From Streptomyces venezuelae (GTDB lineage Bacteria > Actinomycetota > Actinomycetes > Streptomycetales > Streptomycetaceae), in contig NZ_CP029191.1 in assembly GCF_008642335.1 (NCBI RefSeq), forward strand, positions 4,836,001 to 4,900,000: a stretch of DNA of 64,000 nucleotides. Direction: 5' to 3'. The notes below the pieces were generated by a model. The model was not told the DNA's origin and ran no database searches. It saw nothing but the letters and a program-made list of their open reading frames with translations. Each line of letters opens with the position of its first letter. The stretch's first letter is position 1. The position numbers and the translations under genes are program-made. Shown in pieces: positions 55,472 to 63,537 of this stretch.

Positions 55472-57991
55472 GTGGACGACTACGCGGGACGGGTGCTCGC
55501 CGACCGCTACCGCCTGCCGCTCCCGCCCTCCGACGTGTACGAGTTCGCCGAGTCGCGCGCCTTCGACACGTACAGCGGGCAGGAAGTCCTCGTCCGGCAG
55601 GTGCCGCTGCCCGAGATCGTCGAGGCGGAGGTGCTCGACGAGGGGGACGTGGCCGACGCCGATGGCTCGGTCGACCTGCCCGAAGGGTTTCTGCCGCGGG
55701 CGGGCGCGGGCGGCCCCGGGGTGCGGCGGTCCGGGACCAGGAGGTCCGGGACCCGGACGACGCGCAGGCCCACGGATCCGGCGGTGCGGCGCGCCATCGA
55801 GGCGGCGCAGACCGCCGCCCAGATACCCGACCACCCGCGGCTCGACCAGGTCTTCGACGTGTTCGCGGAGGACGGCTCGCTGTGGATAGTCAGCGAGTTG
55901 GTCGCCGCGCGGCCGCTTGCGGCGCTCCTCGCGGACCGGCCGCTGAGTCCGTACCGCGCGGCGGAGGTCGCGGCGGACGTCCTCGCGGCGCTGCGGGTGC
56001 TGCACGCGTACGGCTGGGTGCACCGGAACATCACCGCGCGGACCGTCCTGATCTGCGACGACGGCCGGGTGATGCTGACGGGACTTGCGGCGGGGGCCGC
56101 CGAGGAGGCCCTGTGCGGGTACGACCCGCGGCCGGTGGAGGCGGGGGAGGCGACGGGCTCGGCGGGGTCGGTCGGCAATGTCGCGGAGTATGACGCGGGG
56201 TACGAGACGCGGTACGGGGGCGCCGCGGACGAGGACGAGGCCGGGGATGTGGCGCTCGACCCCGCGCCGGAGCCCGAGACCGGGTCCGAGCCCGCGGGGC
56301 GGATATCGGACCCCTACGGAGTCGCGGGCAAGAAGCCGTGGCACGGGGCGGTGCCACGGGGCGGGGTTCCGGCGGCACGCGGCGGGGACGTGAGCGAGGC
56401 TCCCCCACGGAGTGAGGCTCCCCCACGGAGTCAGGTTCCCGGACGGGGCGAGACCTCCCGACGGAGCGAAGCTCGCCGCGCGGACGAGGCGGCGTACGGG
56501 AACGCGCGTGGCGGATGGGACGACGGGGACGGCGAAGGCGGCGCTCCCTTGCGCGGGCCCGCCACCGCCATCGCCGCCGAACGCGCCCGGCTCGCCCGCA
56601 TGGTGGTCGTCGGAGCCGTCACCGAGCGGTGGGCGCCCGAGCAGGCCGGACCCGTGCACGAGAACTGGCAGCTCGCCGCCCCCATCGCCCCCGCCACGGA
56701 CCTGTGGGCCCTGGGGGCGCTGCTCTTCCGCGCCGTGCAGGGACACGCGCCGTACCCGGAGGACAGCACCGCCGAACTCGTCCAGCTCGTCTGCGCCGAA
56801 CCGCCCGCCTTCGCCGAGGAGTGCGGCCCGCTGCGGCCCGTCGTCGAGTCCCTGCTCCGTCAGGACCCCACCGAGCGGCTCGACTTCGAGGAGCTCAGCG
56901 GCTGGCTGCGCTCCCTGGTGCGGTCCGCGCCCGAACCGGAGGCGGGGGCGCACGTCGTGCCGGTGCCGCCGTACGACGCGGGCAGGCTGCCTGTCGTACG
57001 GCGACGGGGCGAGGTCGTGCGCAGGCGGCGGGGCGGGGCCGTCGCAGGGAAGAAAGCGGGGAAGAGCGCCGGGAAGAACACCGGAAAGAGCGCCGCGAAG
57101 AGCGCCGAGGCGCACGGACGGCACAAGCGCGGCCGGGGCAGGGCCGGCAACGCGCAGGCCAGGCCCGGACACGACGTACCCGACGTCTCGCCCCTCCAGG
57201 GCCACAGCGGCCCTCGCACGCCCCGCGAGGCGCACCCGCGCGGTCCGGGCCGCCCCCGTTCGCTGGGCCGTCTGCTCCTGATCGCCATCCTGCTCGGGCT
57301 CGCCGCGGCGATCGCGTACGCCATGGTCTTCATGCCCAAGTCCGACGACCGCTCAAGTGACCGCGCGGGGACCGCGGGTGAGGTCAGCTCGGCCCCGCAG
57401 CCGAGCGACAGCAAGGGCGAGAAGGACGAGAAGGACAAGTCGGAAGACAAGTCGAAGGACAAGAACGAGGGCAAGGAGAAGGACGGGCAGGGCAGGAAGC
57501 CCGGTTCGCAGAAGCCGCAGACATCCGGCCCCGACGTGCCGCAGGGTTTCGTCGTCCGCAAGGACCCCGAAGGCTTCCACGTCGCCGTCGCGGGCGGCTG
57601 GGACCGGCAGCCCAAGAACGGCAGGGGCCAGGTCCGTTACACCCACGGCGGCTTCGAACTGCTGCTGGTGCCGGGCCGCGACACCACGGACGGCTACGGC
57701 GCCGACCCCATGAAGTACCAGCGCGAACACGAGCGTGAGCTGCAGCCTTTCCGCGACTCCTCCTGGGCGACGTCCAGCGGCATGCGCCGAATCGAGGTCG
57801 GCGGACGGACCATGGCGGAGGGTCAGTTCACCTGGCAGGACGACGCGGGCCGCGAGGTCTTCGTACGCAATCTCGCGATGATCGTCGACGGCAGGTACCA
57901 CGTGGTCCAGGTGCGGGGGCCGGAGGCCGAACGGGACGAAGTGACACGGCTGTACGAGCAGGCTTCGGCCACTTATCGGGTCACCGACTGA
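55472..57991 (+). CDS. Membrane pseudokinase (kinase 2 of 5)
   Basis: 839 residues from GTG 55472 (MDDYAGRVLADRYRLPLPP). The fold is kinase-like, but the glycine loop is gone, the VAVK lysine is R42 (VLVRQV), HRDxKxxN is HRNITARTV (N186 for Asp, no Lys/Asn), and DFG is GLA (204-206). Two long Gly/Pro/Arg-rich inserts split the domain. After a Lys-rich stretch (GKSAGKNTGKSAAKSAE) come one transmembrane helix (about 599-620), an acidic Lys/Glu spacer and an outside domain like kinase 1 (DPEGFHVAVAGGWDRQ). Likely a non-catalytic receptor or adaptor. Confidence 0.85.
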   Translation: MDDYAGRVLADRYRLPLPPSDVYEFAESRAFDTYSGQEVLVRQVPLPEIVEAEVLDEGDVADADGSVDLPEGFLPRAGAGGPGVRRSGTRRSGTRTTRRPTDPAVRRAIEAAQTAAQIPDHPRLDQVFDVFAEDGSLWIVSELVAARPLAALLADRPLSPYRAAEVAADVLAALRVLHAYGWVHRNITARTVLICDDGRVMLTGLAAGAAEEALCGYDPRPVEAGEATGSAGSVGNVAEYDAGYETRYGGAADEDEAGDVALDPAPEPETGSEPAGRISDPYGVAGKKPWHGAVPRGGVPAARGGDVSEAPPRSEAPPRSQVPGRGETSRRSEARRADEAAYGNARGGWDDGDGEGGAPLRGPATAIAAERARLARMVVVGAVTERWAPEQAGPVHENWQLAAPIAPATDLWALGALLFRAVQGHAPYPEDSTAELVQLVCAEPPAFAEECGPLRPVVESLLRQDPTERLDFEELSGWLRSLVRSAPEPEAGAHVVPVPPYDAGRLPVVRRRGEVVRRRRGGAVAGKKAGKSAGKNTGKSAAKSAEAHGRHKRGRGRAGNAQARPGHDVPDVSPLQGHSGPRTPREAHPRGPGRPRSLGRLLLIAILLGLAAAIAYAMVFMPKSDDRSSDRAGTAGEVSSAPQPSDSKGEKDEKDKSEDKSKDKNEGKEKDGQGRKPGSQKPQTSGPDVPQGFVVRKDPEGFHVAVAGGWDRQPKNGRGQVRYTHGGFELLLVPGRDTTDGYGADPMKYQREHERELQPFRDSSWATSSGMRRIEVGGRTMAEGQFTWQDDAGREVFVRNLAMIVDGRYHVVQVRGPEAERDEVTRLYEQASATYRVTD

Positions 57992-58023
57992 GCCGTTTCC
58001 GGCCACGTATCCGGCCATCGGGA

Positions 58024-58049
58024 CATGCACCACATCCGTCACAGTGCGG
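58024..58049 (+). promoter_or_regulatory. Shared upstream element, copy 1 (kinase 3)
   Basis: A 26-base block about 78 bases before kinase 3 matches a block before kinase 5 (61698-61723) at 20 of 26 positions, with the core GTCACA(G/A)TGCGG. It may be a shared operator or promoter part for co-regulation of kinases in the cluster. Confidence 0.4.
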
Positions 58050-58126
58050 TCTCCTAAGCCCCCCTGCGGTTCCCTGCGCGCCTTCCGCTCCTTAACCTGG
58101 CCCTGTCAAGACCATTGTGGGGAAAC

Positions 58127-59851
58127 GTGAATCAGACGCAGGGCCTGGTCCTCGCGGGCCGCTACCGACTCGCTGAGTCCATCGGCCGCGGTGGCATGGG
58201 ACGGGTGTGGCGCGCACAGGACGAGGTGCTGCACCGTGCCGTCGCCGTCAAGGAACTGACGGCCGCGCAGTACGTGCAGGAGGCCGACCGCGCGGTCCTC
58301 TTCGCGCGTACCCAGACGGAGGCGCGCGCCGCCGCCCGCATCAACCACCCCGCGGTCGTCACCGTCCACGACGTCCTGCAGTACGACGACCGGCCCTGGA
58401 TCGTGATGGAGCTCGTCGAGGGCCGCTCCCTGGCGGACGCGGTCAAGGACGACGGCCGCGTCGAGCCCGTCGAGGCCGCCCGCATCGGCCTGTGGACCCT
58501 GAAGGCGCTGCGGGCCGCGCACGCCGCCGGTGTGCTGCACCGTGACGTGAAACCCGGCAACGTCCTTCTCGCCGACGACCGGCGCATCCTGCTCACCGAC
58601 TTCGGGATCGCCGCGATCGAGGGCGACTCCACGATCACGCGGACCGGGGAAGTCGTCGGCTCCGTCGACTATTTGGCGCCCGAGCGCGTCAGCGGCGCCA
58701 ACCCGGGCCCGGCGTCCGACCTGTGGGCACTCGGGGCGACGCTGTACACGGCGGTCGAGGGGAACTCGCCGTTCCGGCGCACGTCGCCGCTCGGCACGAT
58801 GCAGGCCGTGGTGACCGAGGAGCCCGAACCGCCGACGCACGCGGGGCTCCTCGCGCCCATCATCGAGGCGCTCCTGCGCAAGGACCCGGCGGCCCGGCCC
58901 ACCGCGGCGGAGGCCGAGGAGATGCTGGCCGAGGCGGCGGAGGGACGGCCGCCGAACACGACGCGGACGCATGCGCCGACCCAGGGCAACGCGACGCCGG
59001 CGCCCGCCCCGTACAACCGGCCCGCCCCGCACAACCAGACCACCACGTACACCCAGACCACCACGTACAACCAGGGCACCTCGCACAACCAGGCGACCCC
59101 GTACAACCACGTTGCCCCATACGCCCCGACCGCCCCGCAGCACCGCGGCTCCGACACGGCGGTCCAGGGCTCCCACGGCGGCCGCGAAGGGCACGAGCCC
59201 TACGCCCACGCGGCCCACACACCCCACGCCCCGGTACCCGCCCCCGCCAAGCGCTACCGCCGCGTGCTCGCCGTCACCGCCCTCGTCCTCGCGGCCGCCC
59301 TGCTCGGCGGCGCAGGCGTCTTCGGTTTCCTGCGCCTCACCGGCGACGAGGGCGGCCAGGAGCAGAGGACGGGCCAGGACGACGGGAAGGCACCGCGCGG
59401 CATCCCTGCGGACTGGAAGCGCGTGTACGACCCCGACGGCTTCAGCCTCATGCTGCCCGAGGGCTGGAAGCGCCGGGCGAACGGCACGCAGGTCGACTAC
59501 ACGCCGGACGACGGCCGGAGCTTCCTGCGGATCGGCGTCGACAAGTCCCCGCAGGCCGAGTCGCCGTACGCGCATCAGTTGCAGCTGGAGAAGGGCCTGC
59601 TGAACTACAAGGACTACAAGCGGCTGCACCTCGACTCGAACACGTTCCGTGGACAGCACGGCGCGCTCTGGGAATTCAGCTGGACGTCCGGGGTGAACAA
59701 CACGACCAGAGGGCCGCGCCGGGCCATCGAGCAGACGTACGTGAGCAAAGACGGCGTCGAGTACGCCATCTATCTCTCGGCCCCCGCCGGGGGCTGGGAC
59801 AAGACCCGACAGCAGTTCGACTCGATGCTCCGGGGCTGGCGGGAGGGCTGA
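58127..59851 (+). CDS. Membrane serine/threonine protein kinase 3 of 5
   Basis: 574 residues from GTG 58127 (GGGGAAAC upstream). Active kinase domain: GRGGMG, K42, HRDVKPGN (D140), DFG (D158), APERVSG. Residues 297-338 are seven hexapeptide units (NRPAPH, NQTTTY, TQTTTY, NQGTSH, NQATPY and so on), in the cytoplasmic linker. One transmembrane helix (about 379-404) and an outside domain (DPDGFSLMLPEGWKRRANGT ... LWEFSW) follow. It has its own leader and probably its own promoter. Confidence 0.93.
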   Translation: MNQTQGLVLAGRYRLAESIGRGGMGRVWRAQDEVLHRAVAVKELTAAQYVQEADRAVLFARTQTEARAAARINHPAVVTVHDVLQYDDRPWIVMELVEGRSLADAVKDDGRVEPVEAARIGLWTLKALRAAHAAGVLHRDVKPGNVLLADDRRILLTDFGIAAIEGDSTITRTGEVVGSVDYLAPERVSGANPGPASDLWALGATLYTAVEGNSPFRRTSPLGTMQAVVTEEPEPPTHAGLLAPIIEALLRKDPAARPTAAEAEEMLAEAAEGRPPNTTRTHAPTQGNATPAPAPYNRPAPHNQTTTYTQTTTYNQGTSHNQATPYNHVAPYAPTAPQHRGSDTAVQGSHGGREGHEPYAHAAHTPHAPVPAPAKRYRRVLAVTALVLAAALLGGAGVFGFLRLTGDEGGQEQRTGQDDGKAPRGIPADWKRVYDPDGFSLMLPEGWKRRANGTQVDYTPDDGRSFLRIGVDKSPQAESPYAHQLQLEKGLLNYKDYKRLHLDSNTFRGQHGALWEFSWTSGVNNTTRGPRRAIEQTYVSKDGVEYAIYLSAPAGGWDKTRQQFDSMLRGWREG

Positions 59852-59965
59852 TACGGGGTCCGGGCGACCCGTCGTACGGGTGGGGCGTCCGGGGCCGGCG
59901 GCCGGAACCAGCCGCCGCGCGGCGAGACCCATTCCGTTCGCACACGTGTGGGGCATGATGGCCGC

Positions 59966-61654
59966 ATGGGGAGCCTGGGAGACCACGCCGGAGCGGCAGG
60001 TGGAGGCAACGCCCGGGTGATCGCGGGCCGTTACCGCCTGGAGGCGCCGCTCGGCCGGGGCGGCATGGGCGTCGTGTGGCGCGCCACCGACCTGCTCCTC
60101 GGCCGCCGGGTGGCCGTCAAGGAACTCGCGCGCGACGAGACCCTCTCCGACGCCCAGGCGGAGCAGCGGCGGGAGCGGACGCTGCGCGAGGCGCGGGCCG
60201 TCGCGCAGCTGCGGCATCCGCACGTCATCGTCGTCCACGACGTCGTGGTGCAGGACGAGCAGCCGTACATCGTCATGGAGCTGATCGAGGGCGGTTCGCT
60301 GGCCGGGCGCATCGCGCGGAGCGGGCCGCTGGACGCGCACGCCGTGGCGCGGATGGGCATCGACCTGCTGGGCGCCCTGAGCACCGCGCACGAGGCGGGC
60401 ATCCTGCACCGTGACCTCAAGCCCGCCAACGTACTCCTGGAGCGGCCGACCGACCGTGTCGTGCTCACCGACTTCGGCATCGCGCAGCTCTCGGGCGCGA
60501 CGACGCTCACGGAGGTCGGGTCGTTCGTGGGCTCGCCCGAGTACACCGCGCCGGAGCGGATGGCGGGGGAGCGGACGGGCCCCGAGTCCGATCTGTGGTC
60601 GCTCGGCGCACTCCTGGTCACCGCGCTCGCCGGCGAGTCGCCGTTCCGCCGCGACTCCATCGGCGGCGTCCTGCACGCGGTCGTCTTCGACGAGATCCGG
60701 CCATCCGCGGCCGTGGATCCGCTGCTGCCCGTGGTGCTCGGGCTCCTCGACCGCGATCCGGAGCGGCGGATGGGCGCGGCGGAGGCGGAGGGGCTGCTGC
60801 GGGTGTACGTCGAGACGGGGCGGATGCCGGCGGTGGTGCGGGAGAGACCGGGGGCCGGGCTGCCGGGGCTTCCCGGGCGGCCCGGACTTCCGGGGCTGCA
60901 CGGTCTTCCGGGGCTGCATGGTCTTCCTGGGCGGTCGGGCCGGAACACGCCGACGCCTGCCGAGCGGGAGCTGCTCGCGGCGCAGGCCGCCGCGGGGCTC
61001 GTGAAGCCGGAGAAGCACGGCAGGACCTTCATGGTCGCCGCCGCCCTGGTGGCCGCCCTCGCGGGCGCGGGGGTCTCCGCCGCGCTGCTGCTGAGCAGGG
61101 GCGGCGACGGCGGGGGCACACCGGCTCCCCCGCCCTCCGCCACGGCGACGCAGAGTTCACCGACGCCGACGGTCACCGTGACGACCCCCACGGCGCGGCC
61201 GTCCTCGCCACAGGCGCCCCAGGGCTACCGCATCGCGAAGGACCCCCGCGGCTTCGCGCTCGCCGTCCCCGAGGGCTTCCGGCGCCAGGTGGACGGGTCC
61301 CGCGTCTTCTACGCGTCGCCCGACGGGACGTACCGCATCGGCATCGAGGAGGCGGCGGCGCGCCGGGGCGGCCCGCTCGCCGCGCAGCGCCGCGCCGACG
61401 CGGACGGCCCGCGCGACAACCCCGGATACCGCGACGGCAGGGTCTCGGAGACCACGCGCAACGGCAGGCCGGCCGCGCTGCGCGAGTTCACCTGGGACGG
61501 GCTCCGCGACGAGAAGGGCGACCGTCGCACGTTCGACCTGTGCTGGGAGGAGGGCGGCCGGCGGTTCGACGTGTGGGTGTCGGCACCCGTGGGGGAGGCG
61601 GCGCAGGCGCGGAGGTACTTCGACGCGGCGGTGGACACGTTCGTACGCCGGTGA
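59966..61654 (+). CDS. Membrane serine/threonine protein kinase 4 of 5, with collagen-like linker
   Basis: 562 residues from ATG 59966. Active kinase domain: GRGGMG, K52, HRDLKPAN (D150), DFG (D169), APERMAG. Residues 298-324 are nine unbroken Gly-X-Y triplets (GLP, GLP, GRP, GLP, GLH, GLP, GLH, GLP, GRS) just after the kinase domain. One transmembrane helix (about 355-376) and a Ser/Thr/Pro spacer lead to the outside domain (DPRGFALAVPEGFRRQVDGS ... REFTWDG). GTG 59948 is another possible start. Confidence 0.92.
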   Translation: MGSLGDHAGAAGGGNARVIAGRYRLEAPLGRGGMGVVWRATDLLLGRRVAVKELARDETLSDAQAEQRRERTLREARAVAQLRHPHVIVVHDVVVQDEQPYIVMELIEGGSLAGRIARSGPLDAHAVARMGIDLLGALSTAHEAGILHRDLKPANVLLERPTDRVVLTDFGIAQLSGATTLTEVGSFVGSPEYTAPERMAGERTGPESDLWSLGALLVTALAGESPFRRDSIGGVLHAVVFDEIRPSAAVDPLLPVVLGLLDRDPERRMGAAEAEGLLRVYVETGRMPAVVRERPGAGLPGLPGRPGLPGLHGLPGLHGLPGRSGRNTPTPAERELLAAQAAAGLVKPEKHGRTFMVAAALVAALAGAGVSAALLLSRGGDGGGTPAPPPSATATQSSPTPTVTVTTPTARPSSPQAPQGYRIAKDPRGFALAVPEGFRRQVDGSRVFYASPDGTYRIGIEEAAARRGGPLAAQRRADADGPRDNPGYRDGRVSETTRNGRPAALREFTWDGLRDEKGDRRTFDLCWEEGGRRFDVWVSAPVGEAAQARRYFDAAVDTFVRR

Positions 61655-61697
61655 CGTCGGCGTCGGCCGTTCGCGTACGCCGATGACGCCCCGCTCA

Positions 61698-61723
61698 CGT
61701 GCATCACCCCGGTCACAATGCGG
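61698..61723 (+). promoter_or_regulatory. Shared upstream element, copy 2 (kinase 5)
   Basis: The partner of the block at 58024-58049; core GTCACAATGCGG at 61712-61723, 44 bases before the kinase 5 start. A 26-base alignment gives 20 matches. Function unknown. Confidence 0.4.
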
Positions 61724-61767
61724 GGCCTGGCTGGAAACCGAGGCGCCGCGCACGGTAGGCATGGGTC

Positions 61768-63402
61768 ATGAGTAACGACGGGGGAGCCTCCTACGGGCCG
61801 TACGAGCCCACCAGCTACGGCCTCCAGCCACCACAGCAGCCGTATGCCCCGCCGACCCAGGTCGTGCCGAACCAGCCGCCCGCCCCTGCCCCCGCGCAGG
61901 AACCCGGCACCGGCCGCCTGATCGCGCACCGCTACCGGCTGCTGGCCAAGCTCGGCCACGGCGGCATGGGCACCGTGTGGCGCGCCAAGGACGAGACGGT
62001 GGACCGCGAGGTCGCCGTGAAGGAGCCCCGCGTCCCGGACCACCTGCCGGAGCGCGAGCGGGCCAACGCCTTCGAGCGGATGCGCCGCGAGGCCCGCGCC
62101 GCCGCCCGCCTCGACCACCCGGCCGTGGTCAACGTCCATGACGTGGCGGTCGAGGACGGCCAGCCGTGGATCGTGATGGAGCTCGTGCAGGGCCGTTCCC
62201 TCGGCGCCGCGCTCCAGGAGGGCACGCTCGGTTCCCGCGAGGCCGCGCGAATCGGCCTCGACGTCCTGAACGCCCTCGACGCCGCGCACCAGGCGGGCAT
62301 CCTGCACCGCGACGTGAAGCCCGACAACGTGATGCTCGGCCGGCACGACCGCGTCGTCCTCACCGACTTCGGCATCGCCCAGATCGAGGGCGAGACCAAC
62401 CTGACGGACACCGGCGGGTTCGTCGGGTCGCCCGAGTTCATCGCGCCGGAGCGGGTGCTCGGGCAGCGGCCTGGACCGGCGTCCGACCTCTGGTCGCTCG
62501 GTGTCGTCCTGTACGCGGCGACCGAGGGCGTGTCCCCGTTCCGCCGCAACAACACCCCCGCGACGCTCCAGTCCGTCCTCAACGCGACACCCGCGCCGCC
62601 CGCGTCCGCGTCGGGCCCGCTGGCCGAGGCGATCAACCGGCTGCTGGCCAAGGACCCCGCCCACCGCCCGAACGCCGCGCAGGTCCGCGCCCTCCTGGAG
62701 GCGGCGGCCAGCCCTCCGCAGCCGGTGGCGCCGACGCAGCACGTCACCGTCGCGGGCGGCGGCGACCAGGGGCGCGGCAAGGGGATCTTCCTCAGCCGCA
62801 AGGCGCTCGCCGTCGTCGCCGGAGTGGCCGTCGCGGCGGTGGCCGCGGGCGTGCTCGTGGCGCTGAATCCTTTCGGGGGCACGGACTCGGAGGAGTGGAA
62901 GGAGCACGAGGCGAAGGTGGTCTCCGCCGCCGTCTCCGTCCCGAAGGCGTACGTGGAGAGCAGGCCGGAGGCCACGGACACGGACAAGACCTGGGTCCGG
63001 TACACCGACCCCAGCGGCGCCGTCTTCGTCACGCTCGACCTCGCGGAGAAGAAGGACACCTCGCAGGAGGTCGCGGGGACCGCGGCGGCCCAGGCGTACG
63101 CCGACGCGGAGACGTTCGAGGAGAGCGGCGAGTCGGCGTTCAGCGACATGTCGAGCGATCCCGCACCGGTCGTGAAGACCAAGGAGACGACGTACAGGGA
63201 CCGGAGCGCCGCCGAGAACACGGTCACGTACACCGACTCGCAGACCGAGCTCCCGCACGAGGCGAGGATCCTGTACTACCGGACCAAGTCCGGGGACATG
63301 TACCGGCTGTGGATCGACTATCCCGGCAAGGGCGACTTCACCGCGCGGGGCCGCGAGGTCGCCGAGAACGCCATCGCGGACCTGGAGCTCCACAAACTCT
63401 GA
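61768..63402 (+). CDS. Membrane serine/threonine protein kinase 5 of 5
   Basis: 544 residues. A Pro/Gln/Tyr-rich N-terminal tail of about 50 residues precedes the kinase domain (GHGGMG, K85, HRDVKPDN with D182, DFG with D200, APERVLG). One transmembrane helix (about 347-367) follows a basic stretch, and an outside domain ends the protein (TWVRYTDPSGAVFVTLDLAE ... HEARILYYRTKSGDMYRLWI). The outside part is more diverged than in kinases 1-4. The start is ATG 61768. Confidence 0.93.
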   Translation: MSNDGGASYGPYEPTSYGLQPPQQPYAPPTQVVPNQPPAPAPAQEPGTGRLIAHRYRLLAKLGHGGMGTVWRAKDETVDREVAVKEPRVPDHLPERERANAFERMRREARAAARLDHPAVVNVHDVAVEDGQPWIVMELVQGRSLGAALQEGTLGSREAARIGLDVLNALDAAHQAGILHRDVKPDNVMLGRHDRVVLTDFGIAQIEGETNLTDTGGFVGSPEFIAPERVLGQRPGPASDLWSLGVVLYAATEGVSPFRRNNTPATLQSVLNATPAPPASASGPLAEAINRLLAKDPAHRPNAAQVRALLEAAASPPQPVAPTQHVTVAGGGDQGRGKGIFLSRKALAVVAGVAVAAVAAGVLVALNPFGGTDSEEWKEHEAKVVSAAVSVPKAYVESRPEATDTDKTWVRYTDPSGAVFVTLDLAEKKDTSQEVAGTAAAQAYADAETFEESGESAFSDMSSDPAPVVKTKETTYRDRSAAENTVTYTDSQTELPHEARILYYRTKSGDMYRLWIDYPGKGDFTARGREVAENAIADLELHKL

Positions 63403-63416
63403 GAAGTCGCTCGGCA

Positions 63417-63499
63417 CATCGGTAACGGCCTGATCAGCGGCTTTGTCGCCAGCAATCACTGGCGTCATGTGCGGAGGCCGTGAACCCCCGTTACCGATG
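63417..63499. promoter_or_regulatory. Inverted GGTAAC repeats upstream of the dehydrogenase gene
   Basis: CATCGGTAACGG (63417-63428) and CCGTTACCGATG (63488-63499) form a perfect 12-bp inverted repeat 59 bases apart, ending 39 bases before the start codon. A -10-like TACTCT lies at 63525-63530, so the transcript may be almost leaderless. These could be paired sites for a regulator of nitrogen or GABA use. Confidence 0.5.
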
Positions 63500-63537
63500 G
63501 GTACCCAAAAGGCTGGTGGAGGCCTACTCTCACGTGC

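Noticed and set aside
58106..61018. 970-codon minus-strand open frame opposite kinases 3 and 4
   Set aside because: Shadow of the kinase genes; repeats in it only mirror kinase repeats.
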